A DNA stretch of 18,128 nucleotides from Actinomycetota bacterium (GTDB taxonomy: Bacteria; Actinomycetota; Acidimicrobiia; Acidimicrobiales; GCA-2861595). The stretch lies in assembly GCA_016781225.1 (NCBI GenBank), contig JADDQT010000014.1:1-18128 (forward strand), given 5' to 3'. Positions 1 to 7,509 of this stretch are shown here, in pieces. Under the pieces are notes generated by a model. The model searched no databases. It was not told the DNA's origin and saw only the letters and a list, made by a program, of their open reading frames with translations. Made by a program: the position numbers and the translations under genes. The first letter of the stretch is position 1; every line of letters begins with the position of its first letter.

Positions 1-111
1 GATGTCAACACTCGGCCCTGCAACCAATCGGTTTGCAAATGGAGGCAGAAGACCCTGCGGCAGTCTGGCAACAAGCATGGTCAGCATCTGAGTCCCAGGT
101 CATGGGCTGTG

Positions 112-193
112 TGGGCCGGGGAGGATTCGAACCTCCGTAGGCTGTGCCGGCAGATTTACAGTCTGCTCCCTTTGGCCGCTCGGGCACCGACCC
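112..193 (-). tRNA. tRNA-Tyr (anticodon GUA)
   Basis: Read on the minus strand, this 82-nt segment folds as a class II (long variable arm) tRNA. The acceptor stem pairs GGGTCGG (193-187) with CCGGCCC (119-113), with one U-G wobble. The anticodon stem-loop is GCAGACTGTAAATCTGC, with GTA in the loop, so the anticodon is GUA (Tyr). A variable arm follows, then a perfect T arm, GGAGG-TTCGAAT-CCTCC. The discriminator base is A. The next bases are CA rather than CCA, so the 3' CCA is not encoded. The 5' end is 25 bp from the divergent yajQ start. A TATCCT hexamer at 208-203 on the minus strand could be its -10 element, but no good -35 is seen. Confidence 0.96.
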
Positions 194-204
194 CGCCGGG
201 TGAG

Positions 205-210
205 GATACT
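205..210 (+). promoter_or_regulatory. Candidate -10 element of yajQ (possible leaderless start)
   Basis: GATACT lies 8 bp before the yajQ ATG at 219, so transcription would begin at or next to the start codon. The only Shine-Dalgarno-like run, GGGTGAGG at 198-205, is 13 bp from the ATG and overlaps this hexamer. No convincing -35 is visible. On the opposite strand the overlapping TATCCT (208-203) may serve the tRNA. This is inference from position and motif only. Confidence 0.3.
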
Positions 211-218
211 TTGGCCGC

Positions 219-707
219 ATGCCCACCTTCGACGTCGTCTCCGAAGTCGACATGCAAGAGGTCAAGAACGCCGTGGACCAGGCCGCCCGCGAGGTGGCGA
301 CCCGGTTCGACTTCAAGAACACGGGGTCTCGCGTGGAGCTGTCCGAGCACGACCTGCAGCTGCACTCGTCCACCGAGGACCGCCTGCGAGCCCTCGTGCA
401 GGTGGTGGAAGAGAAGCTGGTACGCCGCAACGTCTCCTTGAAGGCGTTGGAGCGGGGGCAGGTCGAGGAGGCGGCCAAGGGAACGGTGCGCCAGACCATC
501 AGCATCAAGGCGGGCATCTCCCCCGATCACGCCAAGCGGCTGAACAAGTTCATCAAGGACCTCGGCCGCAAGGGTGTCTCCTCTCAGGCCCAAGGCGAGC
601 AGCTACGAGTCTCGGGCAAGAAGAGGGACGACCTTCAAGCGACCATCGCCGCCCTCAAGGAGGAGGACTTCGGCGTGCCCCTCCAGTTCACCAACTTCCG
701 CGACTGA
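219..707 (+). CDS. yajQ: YajQ family nucleotide-binding protein (UPF0234)
   Basis: The 162-residue product matches the family's usual length of about 163. It begins MPTFDVVSEVDMQEVKNA, the family's diagnostic N-terminus, continues with FDFKNT near residues 31-36, and ends with the conserved FxVPLQFxNFR-type tail (FGVPLQFTNFRD). YajQ proteins are small cytosolic proteins of two ferredoxin-like domains. They bind RNA or nucleotides, and some bind cyclic di-GMP as transcriptional co-regulators; the role in this organism is unknown. The ATG at 219 is the only start that gives the conserved N-terminus. The gene is divergent from tRNA-Tyr (25-bp gap) and converges on the M23 peptidase gene, with only 4 bp between the two stop codons. 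There is therefore no room for a separate terminator between them. Confidence 0.95.
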   Translation: MPTFDVVSEVDMQEVKNAVDQAAREVATRFDFKNTGSRVELSEHDLQLHSSTEDRLRALVQVVEEKLVRRNVSLKALERGQVEEAAKGTVRQTISIKAGISPDHAKRLNKFIKDLGRKGVSSQAQGEQLRVSGKKRDDLQATIAALKEEDFGVPLQFTNFRD

Positions 708-711
708 CCCG

Positions 712-1797
712 CTAGGGGCCGGCGCCCGTCTCGTCCAGGCCCAGGGGCCCTCGGAGCTGGCGGGGTGTGAGGGGCATGAGCACGGCTCGGGCGCGGGCAT
801 CTCGGACCAGCACGGCCTCGGCGTCTGCCTGGCGCTGGCGCGCCAGCTCCGTCCAGTCGATCTCGCTGGCCAGAGCCGTGGCCTCGGCCTCGGCTAGGTG
901 TAGCGAACCGCCCGAAGGACTTGCCGACGACGCCCACAGCAGCTCGCTCCGGGAGGGGCGAATCGGAGCGGCCAGGAAGCCGTCACGCCCGTCGGCCAGG
1001 CGCCGGGTCAGCCCGGTGGCGATCACCGCCTGCGGCCGGCCCTTCTCGAAGGAGGCGATGATCCTCGGGATGTTGGCCAATGCGTCCTTGATCCAGCCGT
1101 CGAGGATGGGCTTGGGGTTGACCGTCCTCCCCCCCGGATGGATCTCGAAGTGGACATGGCACGCACCCCCGGCCGCGTTGCCGGTGTTGCCGTTGAAGCC
1201 GATGATTTGCCCCGTCTTGACCCGCTGCCCCGAGCGCACGTTCTTGGCATAGCCCTTGAGGTGGGCGAGGTAGTACTCGGTTCCGCCCTCGCGGACGTAC
1301 GCCGCCGTACCCCCGGCTCCCCCGCCCGCGGTGGTGAAGATGCCGTCGGCCGGCGAGCGGACCGGCATGCCGCATTCGGCGAAGATGTCGTTGCCCTGGT
1401 GGAAGTGGAAGTAGGGCGTGTAGCGGGGGTTGCCGAAGTCGTCGGTGAAGTTGGCAGGGCCGGCGATGGGGAAGCGGCCGAAGCCGACCTCGATGGCCTC
1501 CTCCCGGCTGAGGCCGAAGGCCAGGAGGGGCTGAATGGCGTCCAGCAGCCTCTTGGTGTTGTTCGGCCCAGACCGGGGGCCCGTCCTGATGGACTTCTGC
1601 GCCCCCGGCGGGATGGCCTTGGGTCCTGGCTTCTCCGGGCCGCCGTCTCCACCCGGACCATTCCTGGCCGTGGGCGGGGTGGCCTTCTTGGTCGGCGAAG
1701 GCGGTGGCTGACCACCCGAGGGAGGTGGAGGGGTGGGCTTCGGCGGCGGCGGGTTCAAGAACTCGAGCTGGGCTTGGGCGTTGCCAGTCGCCAGCAT
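712..1797 (-). CDS. Secreted M23 family metallopeptidase (LytM/peptidoglycan endopeptidase-like)
   Basis: M23 enzymes are zinc endopeptidases that usually cut peptidoglycan cross-bridges outside the cell. Numbered from the ATG at 1797, all expected active-site residues are present: HxxxD (His133, Asp137), the AHL histidine (His179) and HxH in CHVHFE (His214, His216). A Pro/Gly-rich linker spans about residues 15-75, and the last ~120 residues are a domain I do not recognise. The ATG at 1797 is only the first canonical start. The frame stays open upstream to the htpX stop and encodes a signal peptide there (RRCLRLS, then a hydrophobic run, then cleavage after AQA at residue 9). The real start is therefore upstream and non-canonical, for example CTG at 1881, 1836 or 1830, or there is a sequence error. 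The gene follows htpX in the same direction, so both may act in envelope maintenance. Confidence 0.88.
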   Translation of the reverse strand: MLATGNAQAQLEFLNPPPPKPTPPPPSGGQPPPSPTKKATPPTARNGPGGDGGPEKPGPKAIPPGAQKSIRTGPRSGPNNTKRLLDAIQPLLAFGLSREEAIEVGFGRFPIAGPANFTDDFGNPRYTPYFHFHQGNDIFAECGMPVRSPADGIFTTAGGGAGGTAAYVREGGTEYYLAHLKGYAKNVRSGQRVKTGQIIGFNGNTGNAAGGACHVHFEIHPGGRTVNPKPILDGWIKDALANIPRIIASFEKGRPQAVIATGLTRRLADGRDGFLAAPIRPSRSELLWASSASPSGGSLHLAEAEATALASEIDWTELARQRQADAEAVLVRDARARAVLMPLTPRQLRGPLGLDETGAGP

Positions 1798-1929
1798 CAG
1801 GGCCAGTGTCAGGCCACCAATGGTGGACAGGCGCAGGCACCGCCGAAGAGAGCTGGATGAAGAGCTGATGAACGGTGGCAGACGCTCATCTTGCCGGATG
1901 CAAGGCCGAAGCGCCAGGAGTCCCTGATG

Positions 1930-2790
1930 TCAGCTCTGCCAGTCTCCTGCTCGGAGGCGGGCCACCCGTTCCTCGGTGGGCGGGTGGGTGGTGAACCACT
2001 TGGCGAACTGGATGCGACGCCCGGTGAGGGGGTTCACGATGTACTTCTGGGCCTGGGCGGGCTCGACGTTCATGGGGATCCGACGGGCACCCTGCTCCAG
2101 CTTGAGGAGGGCCCGGGCCAGCGGCTCGCCGTTCCCGATGAGGCGGGCGCCGGTGCGGTCGGCCTCGAACTCGCGGCTGCGGCTGAGTGCCATCTGGAGC
2201 AGCATGGCCGCCACCGGAGCGAGGATCATCAGAGCGATGAGGGCGATCGGGTTCACCCCGTCGTCGTCGTCGCCCCCACCGGCACCACCGAACATGGCGC
2301 CCCACATGAACATCCGGGCGGTGAAGGTGATGGCGGTGGCCACGGCCGCGGCCACGGAGCCGATGAGGATGTCCCGGTTGCCCACGTGGCTCATCTCGTG
2401 GGCCAGCACGCCCCGGAGCTCGTCCCAGTCCAGGATCTGGAGGATGCCCTGGGTCACTGCCACGGCGGCGCGATTGGGGCTGCGGCCGGTGGCGAAGGCG
2501 TTCGGCTGCATGTCGGGAGCGACGTACAACTTGGGCATGGGCATGCCCATCTGCTGGCTGAGCTCGCGGACGATGCGGTGATACTCGGGCATCTCCGCCT
2601 CGGTGACGGGCACGGCTCGGGCAGCCCTGATGGCCAGCTTGTCCGAGAACCAGTAGGAGCCGCCCACCATCACCAGGGCGATTACCAGGCCGATCACCAT
2701 GCCGCCGCGGCCGAAGAAGGACCCACCGACGACGAGGAGGCCGCCGAGGAAGGCGAGGAGGATGTAGGTCTTGATGGTGTTCTTGCTCAT
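1930..2790 (-). CDS. htpX: HtpX membrane zinc metalloprotease (M48B)
   Basis: HtpX is an inner-membrane protease that degrades damaged or misfolded membrane proteins under stress. The 286-residue product has two N-terminal hydrophobic segments (about residues 8-27 and 30-46), the zinc motif HEMSH at 131-135, and two further hydrophobic segments (about 143-165 and 181-200). The third zinc ligand motif EFEAD is at 207-211, with Glu207 the likely ligand. Length and domain order are normal for the family. A run of aspartates (about 174-177) lies in the loop before the last membrane segment. The ATG at 2790 has a strong AGGGAGG 2 bp upstream. The gene follows acs after 59 bp, the largest gap on the minus strand between nuoA and the M23 gene, so it may have its own promoter. 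The M23 gene follows immediately in the same frame. Confidence 0.96.
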   Translation of the reverse strand: MSKNTIKTYILLAFLGGLLVVGGSFFGRGGMVIGLVIALVMVGGSYWFSDKLAIRAARAVPVTEAEMPEYHRIVRELSQQMGMPMPKLYVAPDMQPNAFATGRSPNRAAVAVTQGILQILDWDELRGVLAHEMSHVGNRDILIGSVAAAVATAITFTARMFMWGAMFGGAGGGDDDDGVNPIALIALMILAPVAAMLLQMALSRSREFEADRTGARLIGNGEPLARALLKLEQGARRIPMNVEPAQAQKYIVNPLTGRRIQFAKWFTTHPPTEERVARLRAGDWQS

Positions 2791-2802
2791 AGCCTCCCTG
2801 TC

Positions 2803-2829
2803 AACACCGATTCCGGTCCGGACGTTCCC
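2803..2829 (-). promoter_or_regulatory. Possible ECF-sigma-type promoter upstream of htpX
   Basis: In the 59-bp acs-htpX gap, the minus strand reads GGGAAC (2829-2824), then 18 bp, then GTT (2805-2803). This resembles actinobacterial SigR/SigH-type ECF promoters (GGGAAT/C-N18-GTT). htpX is a stress protease, so stress control would be sensible. Against it, a start site about 7 bp after GTT would fall inside the AGGGAGG ribosome binding site, leaving almost no leader. The motif is short and could be chance. Confidence 0.25.
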
Positions 2830-2849
2830 GCCGAATCAGCGTCGCACCG

Positions 2850-4817
2850 TCAGTCCTCGGGCGGCGCCGACTGGGCCCTGGCACGGATCTCCTCCACCAC
2901 CGCTGGGTCGGCGAGCGTGGTGGTGTCTCCCAGGTCCCGGCCCTCGGCAACATCGCGCAGGAGGCGGCGCATTATCTTGCCGCTGCGGGTCTTGGGCAGG
3001 TCGTCGGTGAACACGATGGTCTTGGGCCTGGCGATGGGACCGATCCTCGTGGCGCAGTGGCGGCGGAGGCTCTGCCCGTGCTCGTCGCTGGGCTGGTAAC
3101 CGGCCCTCAGGGTGACGTAGGCGATGATGGCCTGGCCGGTGGTGGCGTCCTTGGCACCCACCACGGCGGCCTCGGCCACGCTCGGGTGGTCCACCAGGGC
3201 GGACTCGACCTCGGTGGTCGACACCCGGTGCCCGGACACGTTCATGACGTCGTCCACCCGGCCCATGAACCAGAAGTAGCCGTCTTCGTCGATCCGGGCG
3301 CCGTCGCCGGCGAAGTAGCGCCCCTCGAAGCGGCTCCAGTACGTGTCTCGGTAGCGCTCGGGGTCCCCGTAGATCCCCCGAAGCATGGAGGGCCAGGGCC
3401 GGGTGAGGGTGACGTAGCCACCGCCTTCAGAAACCTTGCTGCCAGCGTCGTCCACCACCTCGGCGGCGACACCGGGGAGCGGCCTGGTGGCCGAACCCGG
3501 CTTCAGGGTGGTCACGCCCGGAAGGGGGGAGATCATGATGGCCCCGGTCTCGGTCTGCCACCAGGTGTCGACCACAGGGCACCGGCCTCCGCCGATGTGC
3601 TCGAAGTACCACATCCACGCCTCGGGGTTGATCGGCTCGCCCACGCTGCCGAGCAACCGGAGCGAGGAGAGATCGTGCTTCGCCGGCTCCTCGGTCCCCC
3701 ACTTCATGAACGTGCGGACGGCGGTGGGCGCGGTGTAGAGGATGCTCACGCCGTACTTCTCCACGATCGCCCACCAGCGGTCCCTGCTGGGGAAGTCGGG
3801 ACTGCCCTCGTAGAGCACGCCGGTGGCCCCGTTGGCCAGGGGGCCGTACATGATGTAGCTGTGCCCGGTGACCCAACCGATGTCCGCTGCGCACCAGTAC
3901 ACGTCCTCCTCGGGACGAAGGTCGAACACGTACTTGTGGGTGAAGGCCACCTGGGTGAGGTAGCCGCCGGTGGTGTGCATGATGCCCTTGGGCCTGGCCG
4001 TGGTACCCGAGGTGTAGAGCAGGTAGAGCAGGTCCTCCGAGGCCATCGGCTCCGGGGCGCGGTGGGGTTCGGCACCCTCCATCAGCTCCTGCCACCAGCG
4101 GTCCCGCCCGGGCCGCATGTCCACGTCGGCCTCCGTCCGGCGCACAACGACCACGTGGTCGATGGAGGGTGTGTCCCCGAGGGCGGCGTCGGCGTTGGCC
4201 TTCAGCGGCACGGCCGCGCCCTTCCGCCATCCGCCGTCGGCCGTCACCAGAACCTTGGCCTGGCCGTCGACGATGCGGTCGCGCAGAGCGTCGGACGAGA
4301 AGCCGCCGAACACCACCGAATGGACGGCACCGATGCGGGTGCAGGCCAGCATGGCTACGGGCAGCTCGGGAATCATGGGCATGTAGATGGCGACCCGGTC
4401 CCCGCGGGTGACGCCGAGGCTCTCGAGGACGTTGGAGAAGCGCTCCACCTCGTCCAGAAGCTCCGCATAGGTGATGGTGCGGGTGTCGCCGGGCTCGCCC
4501 TCCCAGTGGAAGGCCACCCGATCACCGCGTCCGGCGGCCACGTGGCGGTCCAGGCAGTTGTGGGAGACGTTGAGGGTGCCCCCCACGAACCACCGGACGA
4601 ACGGCAGCTTCCATTCGAGGATGGTGTCCCACGGGTCGAACCAGTCGAGGAGCTCGGTGGCCTGCACAGCCCAGAAGCCCTCCCAGTCGGCCTCGGCGCG
4701 GTCGTAGACGCCCGGGTCGGAGATGAGAGCCCGCTCTCGGAAGCCCGAGGAAGGCTCGATGGTGCGGTCCTCGAGGTAGAAGGACTCGATCCCTGCCGGC
4801 TCGACGGGCGGGCCCAT
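2850..4817 (-). CDS. acs: Acetyl-CoA synthetase (AMP-forming)
   Basis: The enzyme converts acetate, ATP and CoA to acetyl-CoA, AMP and pyrophosphate through acetyl-AMP in the cytosol. The 655-residue product is full length for AcsA. It has the N-terminal acetyl-CoA synthetase domain (WFVGGTLNVSHNCLDRH, about residues 76-92), the ATP P-loop YTSGTTARPKG at 268-278, and DTWWQTETG at 417-425 with the Trp that sizes the acetate pocket. The C-terminal motif PKTRSGKIMRR contains Lys614, the lysine reversibly acetylated in known Acs enzymes. The ATG at 4817 is 4 bp after the midA stop with no clear Shine-Dalgarno sequence, suggesting translational coupling to midA. Its place behind a respiratory operon suggests co-expression with aerobic energy metabolism. 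No acetyltransferase or deacetylase gene is in the window. Confidence 0.96.
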   Translation of the reverse strand: MGPPVEPAGIESFYLEDRTIEPSSGFRERALISDPGVYDRAEADWEGFWAVQATELLDWFDPWDTILEWKLPFVRWFVGGTLNVSHNCLDRHVAAGRGDRVAFHWEGEPGDTRTITYAELLDEVERFSNVLESLGVTRGDRVAIYMPMIPELPVAMLACTRIGAVHSVVFGGFSSDALRDRIVDGQAKVLVTADGGWRKGAAVPLKANADAALGDTPSIDHVVVVRRTEADVDMRPGRDRWWQELMEGAEPHRAPEPMASEDLLYLLYTSGTTARPKGIMHTTGGYLTQVAFTHKYVFDLRPEEDVYWCAADIGWVTGHSYIMYGPLANGATGVLYEGSPDFPSRDRWWAIVEKYGVSILYTAPTAVRTFMKWGTEEPAKHDLSSLRLLGSVGEPINPEAWMWYFEHIGGGRCPVVDTWWQTETGAIMISPLPGVTTLKPGSATRPLPGVAAEVVDDAGSKVSEGGGYVTLTRPWPSMLRGIYGDPERYRDTYWSRFEGRYFAGDGARIDEDGYFWFMGRVDDVMNVSGHRVSTTEVESALVDHPSVAEAAVVGAKDATTGQAIIAYVTLRAGYQPSDEHGQSLRRHCATRIGPIARPKTIVFTDDLPKTRSGKIMRRLLRDVAEGRDLGDTTTLADPAVVEEIRARAQSAPPED

Positions 4818-4821
4818 GCAC

Positions 4822-6006
4822 TCAGCCTAGGCCGCTGCCACCGGATCCGGTCGGGGACAGATCCCACTCGAGGACCCGAAAGGCGCCGAGGCCCGCAGGG
4901 TCGGTGAGGGCCTCCGCCTCGCCGATCAGGCTGCGGGCCCGCAGGGCCTCCAGATCGCCCAGCCCGGCGCGCTCCCACCATCTGGCGCGCGCCACCTCCG
5001 CCAGCTCCTCCAGCCCATGGGCCCCGAGGAACTCGGCCTGTGAGCGGTCGGCCGACGGCGGCCGTACGGTCGCCAGCTGGTCGACGGCCACCTCGCATGT
5101 CACATCCTGCTCTCCGGGTGCCGACAGCGGGTGGCCGCCACGACCGTGGTCCCGGTAGGTGCGAAGCCAGTCGTCCCAGGGGCGTGTGGCGAGTGATCCT
5201 GTGGTGGCGGAGGCGTAGTCCACCAGCGCCACCCGGCCCAGTTCCACCCTGGCCAGCACCTCCCGAAGCCAGACCCGGGCCCTCCGTTGGACGGGGATCC
5301 GCCCCCCGGGAGGTGCGTGCCGAGCGAGCCGATCGGCCTCCCTCTCCAGGTGCGGCGCGGCCGGCACCAGCACCTCGACCAGCTCGCCCTCCGCCTCGCC
5401 CACCCTCACCTCCGACCATCCCGAACGGGCGCGTTCGAGAAGCAAGAAGGCCATGTTGTCGAGCAGCTCGTTGGCCAGCACGACGCCGACGAAGGGCTCC
5501 CCCGGCAGCTCGGCAAGAGAGGTGAACATTGGTCCGGTACCGGCCATCGGATCGGGCTCGCCTTCGTCTTCGTCCACTCCGGCTCCGGGTCCGGCCCGCA
5601 GCAGCGCGCTCGGAGGGTCCAGGGTGAGATGGCGGGCCTGCTGGGCTCGGAGAGCGGCCGAGCGCTCGACGAGCACGTAGCGAAGGGCCGCCGAGCACTG
5701 GGGACTAGCGCGGCGTATGCCGGCGGCCAGGGTCCCGACCCCCGCGCCCGCCTCCACCACTAAGAAGGGGTCCGGCCGTCCGAGACCGGCCCACCACGAG
5801 TCGAGTGCCCTGGACACGACGGCGGCGAACAGGGTGCCGACCTCGGGACTGGTGACGAAGTGTCCCCGGCGGCCCGCCCTACCTCCGGTGGTGTAGAAGC
5901 CACCTCCGCCGTAGAGGGCCAACTCCAGGTACTCCTCGAAGGAGATGGGGCCCAGACGGCGGATGCGCTCGACGACGCGCGCGCCGGCAGGGGTGGGCGT
6001 GGCTAT
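4822..6006 (-). CDS. MidA/NDUFAF7-family SAM-dependent methyltransferase (COG1565)
   Basis: This family includes mitochondrial NDUFAF7/MidA, which symmetrically dimethylates an arginine of complex I subunit NDUFS2; the bacterial role is poorly known. The product shows the N-terminal GPISFEEYLELALY segment (about residues 19-32), GHFVTSPEVGTLF (48-60), SAM motif I EAGAGVG (85-91) and the family's NELLDN motif (179-184). The C-terminal half holds an acidic segment and less conserved sequence. No ATG, GTG or TTG occurs in frame between position 6243 (inside nuoN) and TTG 5922, and starting at the TTG would cut into the conserved N-terminus. I place the start at ATA 6006, which overlaps the nuoN TAG stop as ATAG, but CTG or ATC codons just downstream are also possible. 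It lies between nuoN and acs, fully packed into the operon. Confidence 0.85.
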   Translation of the reverse strand: MATPTPAGARVVERIRRLGPISFEEYLELALYGGGGFYTTGGRAGRRGHFVTSPEVGTLFAAVVSRALDSWWAGLGRPDPFLVVEAGAGVGTLAAGIRRASPQCSAALRYVLVERSAALRAQQARHLTLDPPSALLRAGPGAGVDEDEGEPDPMAGTGPMFTSLAELPGEPFVGVVLANELLDNMAFLLLERARSGWSEVRVGEAEGELVEVLVPAAPHLEREADRLARHAPPGGRIPVQRRARVWLREVLARVELGRVALVDYASATTGSLATRPWDDWLRTYRDHGRGGHPLSAPGEQDVTCEVAVDQLATVRPPSADRSQAEFLGAHGLEELAEVARARWWERAGLGDLEALRARSLIGEAEALTDPAGLGAFRVLEWDLSPTGSGGSGLG

Positions 6007-7502
6007 CTGACGGCCAGCTCGGCCAGGTCCCCCAACCGGGCGAAGGCCTGCGGGTAGATGCCGATGGCGACCACGGCGAGGGCGGTGATGGCCAGGGCGG
6101 CACCGAGCGCCGGTGGAACCCGCACCGGAGTGACGTCCTCGTCGGGCACGGGCCGCATCCACATCTCCCGGGCCACGCTGGCGTAGTAGAAGAGGGCGAT
6201 CACCGAGTTGACGCCGGTGATCACGGCCAAGGCGACGGACCATCCGGTGCCGGCGTCGACCGCGGACTTGAAGATGTAGAGCTTGGCGAACCAGCCCCCG
6301 AACGGTGGGATCCCAGCCAGCGAGAACAGGAAGACGGTCATGAGCACCGTGAGCCCCGGGGCGTAGGTGAAGAGCCCCCCGTAGGACGAGACCTCGCCGG
6401 AGCGGGTCTTACGGGCGACGGCGATGACGACGGCGAAGGCACCGAGGTTCATGGCCGCGTAGATGAGGAGGTAGACGATCGCGGCTGTTTGCGCCGTCCG
6501 GGCGGCGGCATCACCGGAACCCCCCACGGCGAAGGGGACCAGCATGTAACCGGCCTGAGCCACCGATGAGTAGGCCAGCAGGCGGACGACGTTGGTCTGG
6601 CGGAGGGCGACCAGGTTGCCCACGGTCATGGTGAGCGCGGCCAGCACCCAGAACAGCGGCTGCCACACGTTGTCCTGCCCGAAGAAGCCGACGAAGACCA
6701 GCTGGAGGAGGGCCACGAAGCCGGCGGCCTTGGACGCCACCGACAGGAAGGCGGTAACCGGCGTGGGTGCCCCCTCGTAGGTGTCCGGCGCCCAGAAGTG
6801 GAACGGCACGGCCGACACCTTGAAGGCGAACCCAACCACGATGAAGAAGATGCCCAGCTTGACCAGCGGCTCGCTGGTGTTGTCACCCAGCTCCCGGGCG
6901 ATGTCCTCGAGCACGGTGGTGCCGGTGGCGCCGAACACCAGCGACATCCCGTAGAGCATCACCGCGGAGGAGAGCACCCCGAGCAGGTAGTACTTGAGGG
7001 CGGCCTCGTTGCTTCTCAGGTCCCGCTTGCGCCAGCCGGCCAGCATGTAGGCGGGTATGGACAGCAGCTCCAGGGCCACGAAGATGGTGAGGAGGTCGCG
7101 AGAGGAGCACATGACCACCATCCCCAACAGCGAGGAGAGCAGCAGGAAGGTGTACTCGCCCTTCCAGTAGTCGCCCTCCTCGATGTGGTCCGCGGACATG
7201 AGCAGCACCACGTAGCCGCTCACCAGGAACAGGGCCTTGAGGACGAGGGCGAAGTCGTCCACCACGTAGGCCCCGGAGAACATGGACCGGTCGTTGCCGT
7301 CGACGGCCAGGAAGACGATGGGCAGGAGGCTGGCCAGCAACCCGACACCGGCCAGCTGGGCGACGACGGCCTTGCGGCCCTCGTCCACGAACAGGTCGAC
7401 CACGAGGACGGCGAGCAGCACGCCGGTGAGCACCATCTCCGGAGCCAGCGCGGCGTAGTCGAGGTAGGGCGCCTCGAAGGCAGCGGCCAACAGTCCGGTC
7501 AC
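6003..7502 (-). CDS. nuoN: NADH-quinone oxidoreductase subunit N
   Basis: NuoN is one of three antiporter-like, proton-pumping membrane subunits of complex I. The 499-residue product is hydrophobic throughout. It has the TM5 glutamate in VALELLSIPAYML (Glu145) and the TM7 lysine in FAFKVSAVPFHFW (Lys228), followed by the conserved APDTYEGAPTPVTAFL segment. These are the charged residues of the proton path. Translation starts at GTG 7502, 7 bp after the nuoM stop; the GGGGG run at the end of nuoM may act as a weak ribosome binding site. The stop TAG overlaps the proposed start of the methyltransferase gene. The length is normal for the family. Confidence 0.97.
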   Translation of the reverse strand: MTGLLAAAFEAPYLDYAALAPEMVLTGVLLAVLVVDLFVDEGRKAVVAQLAGVGLLASLLPIVFLAVDGNDRSMFSGAYVVDDFALVLKALFLVSGYVVLLMSADHIEEGDYWKGEYTFLLLSSLLGMVVMCSSRDLLTIFVALELLSIPAYMLAGWRKRDLRSNEAALKYYLLGVLSSAVMLYGMSLVFGATGTTVLEDIARELGDNTSEPLVKLGIFFIVVGFAFKVSAVPFHFWAPDTYEGAPTPVTAFLSVASKAAGFVALLQLVFVGFFGQDNVWQPLFWVLAALTMTVGNLVALRQTNVVRLLAYSSVAQAGYMLVPFAVGGSGDAAARTAQTAAIVYLLIYAAMNLGAFAVVIAVARKTRSGEVSSYGGLFTYAPGLTVLMTVFLFSLAGIPPFGGWFAKLYIFKSAVDAGTGWSVALAVITGVNSVIALFYYASVAREMWMRPVPDEDVTPVRVPPALGAALAITALAVVAIGIYPQAFARLGDLAELAVR

Positions 7503-7509
7503 GGCGTTC

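Noticed and set aside
20..39. Imperfect inverted repeat TGCAACC/GGTTTGCA downstream of tRNA-Tyr
   Set aside because: The stem is short with a bulge and has no T-run, so it is not a convincing terminator; it is about 75 nt past the tRNA end.
5..517. Minus-strand open frame running through the tRNA-Tyr gene and yajQ
   Set aside because: It reads through a tRNA and antisense to a well-supported yajQ, and resembles no family I recognise; it is a product of high G+C.
715..727. GGGGCCGGCGCCC between the convergent yajQ and M23 stop codons
   Set aside because: It offers only a 4-bp stem and lies inside the M23 coding end, so it is not supportable as a terminator.
1891..3099. Long plus-strand frame opposite htpX and acs
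   Set aside because: Its His/Gly/Glu-rich composition is typical of an antisense frame in G+C-rich DNA, and both genes beneath it are complete conserved proteins.
3983..4015. Acs P-loop reads TTARPKG instead of the more familiar TTGKPKG
   Set aside because: Ala at this position is common in Acs proteins as far as I recall, and the rest of the active site is normal, so I do not count it as unusual.
3057..4907. 616-codon plus-strand frame opposite acs
   Set aside because: Despite its length, it mirrors the acs codon pattern and has no recognisable domain.
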